From assembly GCA_964409695.1 (NCBI GenBank), contig CAYPDX010000020.1:1-22850 (forward strand): 22,850 bases of DNA, read 5' to 3'. Positions 16,752 through 22,850 of this stretch are shown here, one piece after another. Within the stretch, counting starts at the first letter, position 1, and the number at the start of each line of letters is the position of its first letter. Below the pieces are notes generated by a model, which was not told the DNA's origin, did no database searches, and saw only the letters and a list, made by a program, of their open reading frames with translations. A program made the translations under genes and the position numbers. This stretch comes from JABDAD01 sp964409695 (lineage in GTDB: Bacteria; Pseudomonadota; Alphaproteobacteria; Rickettsiales; Rickettsiaceae).

Positions 16752-16964
16752 TCACATTTCTATTTTTTGTTTAATTTCCTCAAGTGTATATCTTCCTTTT
16801 TGAAACTGTCTTATTCGCCTGCACTTCTCTATTTCTTCTTTTTCAAATAACTGATAACCTCCATTTGTGATTTCCACGATCTCAATTAAACCTGTTTTTA
16901 CCCAATAACGGATAGTTGCCACTTTCTCACCAGATATATCAGCAACTTCTCCTATTTTTAGCAA
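16752..16964 (-). CDS. Minimal MerR-type helix-turn-helix protein
   Basis: A 70-residue protein that is little more than a MerR winged-helix domain: the KIGEVADISGEKVATIRYWVKTGLI turn (residues 3-27), the wing with NGGYQLF (35-41), and helix residues to YTLEEIKQKIEM. The usual long dimerisation helix and effector domain are absent, so it may bind DNA without a ligand, or dimerise by another route. The only start that fits the fold is a TTG at 16964, 2 bases after the stop of the ABC transporter gene; no ATG or GTG lies upstream in frame before a stop. It may regulate the cyaY-ABC genes it follows, but no operator could be identified. Longer rickettsial relatives may exist, so C-terminal truncation is possible. 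Confidence 0.7.
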   Translation of the reverse strand: MLKIGEVADISGEKVATIRYWVKTGLIEIVEITNGGYQLFEKEEIEKCRRIRQFQKGRYTLEEIKQKIEM

Positions 16965-16966
16965 AT

Positions 16967-18601
16967 TTATAAATTTATCACTTTATCTGCTTTTTCTATA
17001 GCTCCACGCCTATGGGCCACGCAAATAATGGTTTTACCATTCATTGTCTTTTTAATAAAATCTAGAATGGATGATTCAGTACTTTCATCAAGCTGACTTG
17101 TTATTTCGTCTAGAATTAATATATCAGGTTTTGCAATCAGAGCCCTCGCTATTGCTATTCTTTGTTTTTGCCCCCCTGAAATCTTAGTTGCAATACTACC
17201 AAGATCAGTATCTATTCCTTTAGGCATTGTATCAATATAAGAATCGAGCTCCAGAGAGGATAGGATTCTTTTAACCTCTTCACGATCTACAAACTTATTA
17301 AAAAAGCTTATATTATCGTATATTGTGCCGCTAAATAACATATTATCTTGCGGCACATAGGCAAGCTTTCCACACCACATTTCAGGATCTATATATTTAT
17401 AGCTTTTGTTATCAATTAATATTTCTCCATCACAAAAATTATATAGCCCAATAAGAAGATGTAGTATTGTGGTTTTTCCAACTCCAGAATTTCCTGTTAT
17501 GACAGTAAATTTTCCGGCTTCTATAGAAATATTAATGTCATTGATTACTTTGAGTACATTATCTTTATTATACTTATAAGAAATATTTTTAAGTTCTATA
17601 GAATTTTTGTTAGAAAATGAAATTTTACCGTCAGCAACTCGTTTTGATCTCCTAATTACATTAAGTAGTTCAAGCACCCTTTCACAATTGGCTAGGTTTT
17701 TTTGCTGATCATTTATCATTTCCATAATCCCGCCAAAACTTGTCGCTGTCATAAAAGCGTAGAAGATAAAAGAAGCAAGGGTCCCAGCTGAAAGAAGCCC
17801 GTGTACTACTTGAATACTTCCATACCAAATTATACCAGAGATTGTAAGAAGCATACTCGTAATTACAGTGGCAAAAAATATTGACCTAAATTTCAGTCTT
17901 TGTATTATTTTATTTTTAGCCTCTTGATTGATTATTTCAAAATGATTCTGTAGAGTTTCTTGCTTATTAAAAGCAGAAATTACCTTATTATTTAAAATTG
18001 TTTCAAATACTAGACTTGTAATTTTTGCTTTAAAGTTCTCAGCATTTTTAGCAAGTATTCTAACTTTTCTACCAATCAAAGTGGAAGCAAGAGTTATTAT
18101 CGATATAATTATAAAAGCTATTATTGAGAGCCTCGCACTACTAGCAAACATTAGGATTATTCCACCTATTGTTGTCATACTATTTCTTAGGAAAAATGAT
18201 GTAGTATCAATAATTACCCGTGCTATATAGTCGCTATCTGAGTTAATTCTAGTTGAAATATCAGAATATGAATAATTTTCAAGTTCTGTAGCATTGAATT
18301 TCAAAAGTTCAAAATATGCAGCTTTTTTTACATCATTAGCCGCAAATTCAGCCGTAGTGTTTATAATATAAGAGCGAATGAAGCTTGCAAATCCGAATAT
18401 AGTTGTAAGAGTAATAATATATATGATAGGAGCTTGATCGGAACTTTCAGCGAATCCATTATCTATAAAATGCCTAATAGCATAACCAAGCATTAGCATA
18501 CAGGATACTACTGCTATTAGAGCCAGAGCAGCAATAAATAGCCGTGTTTTATATGGCTCAAGGAATTTATATATAGAAAGTAATAATTCTTTATTGCTCA
18601 C
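16967..18601 (-). CDS. ABC exporter half-transporter (membrane domain fused to ATPase)
   Basis: A 544-residue MsbA/multidrug-type half-transporter, expected to work as a homodimer in the inner membrane. Six hydrophobic helices fall within residues 20-290. The ATPase domain (about 335-544) is intact: Walker A GNSGVGKTT (370-378), Q-loop Gln418, signature ISGGQKQR (474-481), Walker B ILILDE (494-499) and switch His530. The C terminus is short, ending soon after the H-loop at VINL. The substrate may be lipid, peptide or drug and cannot be told from sequence. Its start overlaps cyaY by 4 bases and merR starts 2 bases after its stop. Coupling to a frataxin gene is shared transcription, not proof of a role in iron. 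Confidence 0.9.
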   Translation of the reverse strand: MSNKELLLSIYKFLEPYKTRLFIAALALIAVVSCMLMLGYAIRHFIDNGFAESSDQAPIIYIITLTTIFGFASFIRSYIINTTAEFAANDVKKAAYFELLKFNATELENYSYSDISTRINSDSDYIARVIIDTTSFFLRNSMTTIGGIILMFASSARLSIIAFIIISIITLASTLIGRKVRILAKNAENFKAKITSLVFETILNNKVISAFNKQETLQNHFEIINQEAKNKIIQRLKFRSIFFATVITSMLLTISGIIWYGSIQVVHGLLSAGTLASFIFYAFMTATSFGGIMEMINDQQKNLANCERVLELLNVIRRSKRVADGKISFSNKNSIELKNISYKYNKDNVLKVINDINISIEAGKFTVITGNSGVGKTTILHLLIGLYNFCDGEILIDNKSYKYIDPEMWCGKLAYVPQDNMLFSGTIYDNISFFNKFVDREEVKRILSSLELDSYIDTMPKGIDTDLGSIATKISGGQKQRIAIARALIAKPDILILDEITSQLDESTESSILDFIKKTMNGKTIICVAHRRGAIEKADKVINL

Positions 18602-18915
18602 TTTAAATCTATTTTTTGCGTTTGAAGCTTTGTGAGCTCACGAGAAAGTATTTCTTTAACCTCATTACCCTTTTTATCGATCCATTCATCACCTATATTT
18701 CTAAAATGGTATGGGCCAGAAAGTGGTGATGCTAGCCATATTTCTTTTACAGGAGTCTGTTTGTTGATTATAAATATTTTATCTTCTATTTCGAGCTTTA
18801 AAACTTCATTAGAGTAATCTATATCGATCAAATACTCAAAATCTTGTGCTTCTATTTGAGAAGCTAATCTTGAAATTAAATCAAGAGCAGTTAATTCGAA
18901 ATTTTTATCATTCAT
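18598..18915 (-). CDS. cyaY: Iron-sulfur cluster assembly protein CyaY (bacterial frataxin)
   Basis: A small cytosolic iron-binding regulator of Fe-S cluster assembly that interacts with IscS. From the ATG at 18915 it has 105 residues; a GTG four codons further up (18927) is possible, but frataxins usually begin close to MNDxxF and no ribosome site favours the GTG. The frataxin core is clear: an acidic first helix (DLISRLASQIEAQDFEYLIDIDY) followed by the strand motif VLKLEIEDKIFIINKQTPVKEIWLASPLSGPYHF. In the family the acidic helix residues bind iron and the WLAS segment is characteristic. It starts the cyaY-ABC-merR run and is divergent from the plus-strand gene at 18981. Confidence 0.9.
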   Translation of the reverse strand: MNDKNFELTALDLISRLASQIEAQDFEYLIDIDYSNEVLKLEIEDKIFIINKQTPVKEIWLASPLSGPYHFRNIGDEWIDKKGNEVKEILSRELTKLQTQKIDLK

Positions 18916-18980
18916 ACTTGGTGACACAAAAACTTATCCTGATATTATTAGTCTAATGCAAACAAATTATAAAGAAGAAA
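18916..18980. promoter_or_regulatory. Divergent intergenic region between cyaY and the plus-strand orphan gene
   Basis: These 65 bases must hold the promoters of both divergent units. On the minus strand TTGCAT and GATAAG are 17 bases apart, but TTGCAT matches the -35 consensus at only 3 of 6. On the plus strand no pair is convincing. A modest AAGAAG ribosome site precedes the ATG at 18981. Confidence 0.3.
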
Positions 18981-19385
18981 ATGGTCGAAGAATATAGGAA
19001 GCTGATTCTTTCAGGAAAAATTTATATAAAATATCACGATGAGCCTTTGGTAGTGGAAAAAGGTGATGTGAGACTTTTCTTGTCCAATGATAAGGTCACA
19101 CCAATAGTTGGAGATTACGAAGACACGACATTTAGTGGATATTTTAAAGGTGAAGTATATGATGGTAAGCACTGGCAATTATTAGACCTGGATGAGTTCT
19201 TTGATAACAGAGAATATAGATTTCCTAAAAAACAAAAACCAATATATACGGGGTTGCTTTGCCAGGAGATACTTGCCAATATACATGGCGTTGAAATATT
19301 TAGAACATATCGTGGTCATTTTACTCGCGAAGAATATGTGCAGGAAAAACGAATTACTAAGGCTAATAGGAATAGAAAAAACTAA
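18981..19385 (+). CDS. Hypothetical protein, 134 residues
   Basis: The only substantial plus-strand gene in the window; I do not recognise it. It has no signal peptide or membrane segment. Residues 1-70 look like a beta-rich domain (KIYIKYHDEPLVVEKGDVRLFL, then FSGYFKGEVYDGKHWQLLDLDEFF). The second half has a short helix (LLCQEILANIHGVEIF) and a very basic tail (EKRITKANRNRKN) that could bind nucleic acid. It is divergent from cyaY and convergent with the large TPR gene, whose stop is 17 bases beyond its own. Length, balanced composition and a ribosome site (AAGAAG) support a real gene. Its function is unknown. Confidence 0.7.
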   Translation: MVEEYRKLILSGKIYIKYHDEPLVVEKGDVRLFLSNDKVTPIVGDYEDTTFSGYFKGEVYDGKHWQLLDLDEFFDNREYRFPKKQKPIYTGLLCQEILANIHGVEIFRTYRGHFTREEYVQEKRITKANRNRKN

Positions 19386-19402
19386 TTTTCATATTCCGTA
19401 AG

Positions 19403-22400
19403 TTAACCACTACTTCCTATTTCATTAAGTCTTTTTGAAACTCTATGTTTATGTTCTGAATCAACTGAAAAATGCTCATGAATAATCTTTAACGCACTTT
19501 TTAAATAGGAAATAGCCTGGACTTTATGAGTTTGACTGCGATTAACATTATCTACAACCGCAGTTTCTGCTTCTTTTTTTAGTTCTAGTTCAGCCAAAAA
19601 CTCTAATGTAGCATAAATATCAGGATGATTGATATTGTTATACCTACTATATGCATCATTTAGCGCAGTTTCTGCTTCTTTAATATTACCTTCTGCAAGA
19701 TGTAATGCGCCTAAATGAGTTTGTGTTTCAGCATGTCTTATACCATCCCCCTCTTCAAAATCAGTTATATATATTAAATTGGTTCTCTCTAGAAATTCTT
19801 TTGCAACTGCGTAGTTTCCTGTAATTCTGTTAACTATACCTAAACCAAGGAAAGATCTACCATTATATCTATTGTCTTTAATTTGGGTTGGCACTAGTTT
19901 TTTAACATAGGATACGCTTTCTTTAAATGTATTTTCTGCACTTAAATAATCCCCTAAACCTATATATGCATATCCGAGAAACCACATTATTCGAGCGATG
20001 TGTAAATAGTCGTCTGGTAAATATTCTTTACTAAGTGACAAAGCTTCTGTTCCAATTTCTTTGGCTTTTTCGAATTCTCCTAATTTAGTATTAACAAAGC
20101 TAAAATATGGGGCAGCCTTGAGTTTCGCAAATATATAAAGCTTTGGCATATGAAGTTTATAAAGTTGTAATGCTTCATCAAATAGATTCTGAGCTTTCCT
20201 ATAATCTCCAAGGTCTAAATAAGATAGACCCAAGAAAAAAGCCCCAAAAGCCCTTTGTGCATATTTAGTAGGGCAATTTTTATTATATACTGATAGACCA
20301 GAAGATAATAGTGCGGCTGCTTTATTATCATTACCTAATTCTCTTTCAGTAGCTCCTAAATATATCTTTATTTGTGCTATTTTACATTCATTTACAGTAT
20401 TATTTTTTTGAAAACTATCTAAACTTTTTATAAGATAAGGTTTTGCTTTAGCAGGATCTACACCCACCATAGTGCTAAGTGTTAGATACATTTTTCCAAC
20501 AGCTCCTTCTACGGGGGCTTTCATATCGCGCGTTAATATTTTTTTATGGTTTAAAAATACCAAACAATGGTTTAATAAATGCGCAATTTTTGTAGGATGT
20601 GTATTGAGAGCATCCAATAAAGAATCGGAATAATTACTGATAGAATCTGCAATCGACTGCAATGATTTGTTTATTGAATCATCCGAAGATTTAGAAAGAT
20701 ACGCAAGAGTAATATTTTGAGCGCTCCTATGTAACGAAATTCCAGGGCCAAAACTTGATACTGATTCACCTGTAATAAGAGAGTATTTCCTTAGCTGATA
20801 AATAAAATTATCAACCACTATATTATTTTTATATTGATCGAGCAATTCTCTTGGGATATCTTGAGAATCTAGCATACTAATAAATAGCAATAAATTTTTA
20901 AAGTCAGTGTGCTTATCAATTAAGTCGCTCAAAGAAAGAGAAATTATATTATAACGAGTTTTTAAATAATCACCGGTCTCTGCAAGTATGAAATACTGCA
21001 TTTTTTCAAAATCACTTTTATTTTGATTTAGACGGGTCAAATATTGATCAAATGATATTTTTGTTGCTTGAAGGTAATAAGCAGCAATAGAAATATCCAA
21101 GGGAAATGAAGGAATTGATTGCAAGAATTTTTTAATTGTTTCTTCAGAATTTTCTTTCTTGTGAACAAGGTCTTTTAATGGAAGAATCTTTATAAATAAT
21201 TCATATTTTTCCTTGGTATCTAACTCACCAATATAAATACTATGATTAATATAGTTGCTATTTTGGATATTACCATTACGAGTCGTGATTATAATTCTTC
21301 CTTTCCCCCATGTTCCTGGGTCTTGAGGAAAATATTTTTGTATACTAACAAAATCTTCAACATTATCGTAAATCAAAAGCCATTTATTTGCTAGTTTTAG
21401 TCTTTCTTTCACAAAGTTTATGAGCTGATTTTCTTTGTCATTTTGATCCTCAATATTGCATATTCCCCTTAAAACCTCTTTATCATTATTATTTACGGCT
21501 AGATTACTTGCTAATTTTTCAAACGATTTCTTAAATACTTCCTGGTTTTCAGCATTAAATTCCCATACAACATCAGCCTTAGCCTGTTGACCATATAAAC
21601 GGGCTAAAGTAGTTTTCCCTGCGCCACCAATTCCGACAAGAGCAATAGTTTGAATTCCGTGCTTTCCATCGATATTATCTTTTATTTTTTTTACCATAGA
21701 AGATCTATCTAGCATAATAGGTTCTACCGGAAGAATAAAATCAGATCTGACTGTTGGATTAGATGTAATGTTTAACTCAGATGAAAAAATATAGAAAAGA
21801 CCTAGTGATAATATTATTAAAATAACAGCAATTATGAATTTAAATTTTCGATGTTTTTTAGAAGAGTAACTCGCGATATTTTCTAACTCAATATTCATAT
21901 ACGGCCGACTATTACCAATATTTTGTATATTATTAAATTTGTCTAAGAACTTAATTGCAACATCAGAAATTGTAGAATCTACTGGAAATAAGCATTTTAA
22001 TATATCGAAAAATAAAAAGTAATAATTCTCTTGCTCTGTATTAATATAGTGAAGATTTTTTTTACTCAAGATATCGTAATCTTTTCTTGTGGATCCAAGA
22101 AATACTACATCCTTAAGTTGAAAATTAGAACCTTGGCTATGAATATATTTTTCAATTTCAGTTAAATAATATTCTTCTTTACTGCTTTCATGAGGTAAAG
22201 TATAGAGAGCTGAGTAAGTATTATATGATTTTGTTAATAATTTTATTACATCAATAATTTCTTCTTGTATTACAAATTTTATCTTAGCTCCAGCTAACTT
22301 TAAATGAACAAGTAAGCGGTTTAAAAACTCATCTTGCTTCTTATCAATACTATTTGCCACGACCAATAATGAAACTTCTTCTTTGAATTTTATATTGGAA

Positions 22401-22747
22401 ATATTATATAAAATTTTCTTAAAATCTAAGCATACAAGTAAAGCTGTATAATATTCATGTATTATTTGAAATTTTCCTGATTCTTCTATGAATTTAATCA
22501 GGTTTTGACGCATCCCGCTTTCAATTTTACGAGTGATATTATCTAAGTGCGCTCTAATTGTTTTAAAGCTCAAGTGAGGTTTCCCTGGGGTTGTAAGTAA
22601 TTGAGCAATAGCTTTATCATTTTTACCATGTAAAACACATGCTATTACATCTATTTCTCGAGGAGTAAACTTGATACCATTAATAACGGAAAGATGCTGT
22701 TCATAAATACTAGATGGAAAAGAATATTTATTAGATTTATTTCTCAT
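19403..22747 (-). CDS. LuxR-HTH / membrane segment / NB-ARC NTPase / TPR protein (STAND type)
   Basis: A 1114-residue signalling-type protein. Residues 27-76 form a LuxR-like HTH (FTPREIDVIACVLHGKNDKAIAQLL, then SFKTIRAHLDNITRKI) with an unusual insert of about nine residues before the recognition helix. Residues 95-290 are a mixed alpha/beta region I cannot assign. A strongly hydrophobic segment spans 303-323, preceded by KKHRKFK. The NB-ARC NTPase follows: P-loop GIGGAGKTT (372-380), Walker B-like WLLIYDN (456-462), sensor-like IIITTR (485-490), a PL motif at 549-550 and LHRSAQ (672-677) near the MHD position. About seven TPRs occupy 790-1093. STAND proteins act as ligand-gated switches, with the repeats sensing. 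The target is unknown. An insertion sequence lies about 50 bases upstream. No clear ribosome site is seen at the ATG. Confidence 0.85.
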   Translation of the reverse strand: MRNKSNKYSFPSSIYEQHLSVINGIKFTPREIDVIACVLHGKNDKAIAQLLTTPGKPHLSFKTIRAHLDNITRKIESGMRQNLIKFIEESGKFQIIHEYYTALLVCLDFKKILYNISNIKFKEEVSLLVVANSIDKKQDEFLNRLLVHLKLAGAKIKFVIQEEIIDVIKLLTKSYNTYSALYTLPHESSKEEYYLTEIEKYIHSQGSNFQLKDVVFLGSTRKDYDILSKKNLHYINTEQENYYFLFFDILKCLFPVDSTISDVAIKFLDKFNNIQNIGNSRPYMNIELENIASYSSKKHRKFKFIIAVILIILSLGLFYIFSSELNITSNPTVRSDFILPVEPIMLDRSSMVKKIKDNIDGKHGIQTIALVGIGGAGKTTLARLYGQQAKADVVWEFNAENQEVFKKSFEKLASNLAVNNNDKEVLRGICNIEDQNDKENQLINFVKERLKLANKWLLIYDNVEDFVSIQKYFPQDPGTWGKGRIIITTRNGNIQNSNYINHSIYIGELDTKEKYELFIKILPLKDLVHKKENSEETIKKFLQSIPSFPLDISIAAYYLQATKISFDQYLTRLNQNKSDFEKMQYFILAETGDYLKTRYNIISLSLSDLIDKHTDFKNLLLFISMLDSQDIPRELLDQYKNNIVVDNFIYQLRKYSLITGESVSSFGPGISLHRSAQNITLAYLSKSSDDSINKSLQSIADSISNYSDSLLDALNTHPTKIAHLLNHCLVFLNHKKILTRDMKAPVEGAVGKMYLTLSTMVGVDPAKAKPYLIKSLDSFQKNNTVNECKIAQIKIYLGATERELGNDNKAAALLSSGLSVYNKNCPTKYAQRAFGAFFLGLSYLDLGDYRKAQNLFDEALQLYKLHMPKLYIFAKLKAAPYFSFVNTKLGEFEKAKEIGTEALSLSKEYLPDDYLHIARIMWFLGYAYIGLGDYLSAENTFKESVSYVKKLVPTQIKDNRYNGRSFLGLGIVNRITGNYAVAKEFLERTNLIYITDFEEGDGIRHAETQTHLGALHLAEGNIKEAETALNDAYSRYNNINHPDIYATLEFLAELELKKEAETAVVDNVNRSQTHKVQAISYLKSALKIIHEHFSVDSEHKHRVSKRLNEIGSSG

Positions 22748-22800
22748 TTTAAAACTAATCTTATAGTTAACTTTTTCTTATATTGATTTCTATCATACTA

Positions 22801-22850
22801 TAGTAATTTAGGTTGGATTAGGCATTTTAAAGAAGTAAGAAATGGCATCA
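22801..22850 (+). mobile_element. Left end of an insertion sequence (partial)
   Basis: Bases 22798-22825 are the inverted partner of 20-47 (27 of 28 match). If the target is TA, the element starts at 22801 and TA 22799-22800 is the duplication. Within the element, 16 bases after the terminal repeat, an ATG follows a purine-rich ribosome site, as expected for a transposase gene. It lies just upstream of the large TPR gene, pointing away from it. Confidence 0.55.
22842..22850 (+). CDS. Possible transposase start (three codons visible)
   Basis: ATG GCA TCA (Met-Ala-Ser) at the window edge, preceded by AGAAGTAAGA as a ribosome site, just inside the terminal repeat. IS630-type transposases often begin in this way. 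Three codons cannot prove it. Confidence 0.25.

Noticed and set aside
19192..19401. A second plus-strand frame overlapping the 134-residue gene
   Set aside because: It overlaps the better-supported frame, which has a ribosome site and more balanced composition.
21870..22470. TIR domain in the large TPR protein
   Set aside because: The alternating alpha/beta pattern is suggestive, but the family's opening motif and catalytic glutamate context could not be located, so no TIR call is made.
1..22850. The whole segment as a composite transposon carrying accessory genes
   Set aside because: The flanking repeats fit, but the content is core housekeeping genes (recA, trpS, rodA, yidC). Two independent insertions are more likely than mobilisation of this block.
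1..22850. CRISPR array, tRNA or rRNA genes
   Set aside because: No regularly spaced repeats and no tRNA- or rRNA-like sequence were seen in the intergenic regions, which are mostly under 210 bases.

Overview
The window reads as AT-rich chromosome of an obligate intracellular alphaproteobacterium of the order Rickettsiales, most likely Rickettsiaceae. This rests on the close resemblance of RecA to rickettsial RecA as I remember it, the YidC-EngB pair, a frataxin gene, a ProP-type MFS transporter, short palindromic intergenic repeats and decayed insertion sequences. No search was run, so a genus is not claimed.

Layout, left to right. (1) 1-47 looks like the end of an insertion sequence. (2) 52-7508, all minus strand, is a tight six-gene run read right to left: an EamA transporter, a ProP-like MFS transporter, a bifunctional proline dehydrogenase/P5C dehydrogenase (PutA), an NTF2/SnoaL-like protein, RmlB and RmlA. 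Gaps run from a 4-bp overlap to 13 bp, and a promoter-like site lies at 7534-7562. The run joins proline uptake and oxidation to dTDP-sugar synthesis. (3) 7509-8177 is a gene graveyard: the acidic tail of a lost gene on the minus strand and a frameshifted DDE transposase relic on the plus strand. (4) 8178-12992, minus strand, holds housekeeping genes: engB-yidC (overlapping) and rmuC-rodA (overlapping). (5) 13013-13220 holds two palindromic repeat elements; the larger abuts fabG and is open in one frame on the plus strand. (6) 13216-16660, minus strand: fabG, recA, a PCuAC periplasmic copper chaperone, and trpS. (7) 16752-18915, minus strand: cyaY (frataxin), an ABC exporter half-transporter and a minimal MerR-type protein, with overlapping or abutting ends. 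(8) 18981-19385 is the only substantial plus-strand gene, a protein I do not recognise. (9) 19403-22747, minus strand, is a 1114-residue protein with a LuxR-type HTH, an unknown middle region, one membrane segment, an NB-ARC-type STAND NTPase and about seven TPRs. (10) 22801-22850 looks like the start of a second copy of the same insertion sequence as at the left edge.

The two window edges carry a 28-base inverted repeat with one mismatch. The simplest reading is that two directly oriented copies of one insertion sequence flank this segment, which could also explain where a draft contig would stop. The most unusual gene is the LuxR-HTH/NB-ARC/TPR protein beside the right-hand element. The rest is mostly ordinary rickettsial housekeeping plus one metabolically mixed operon.
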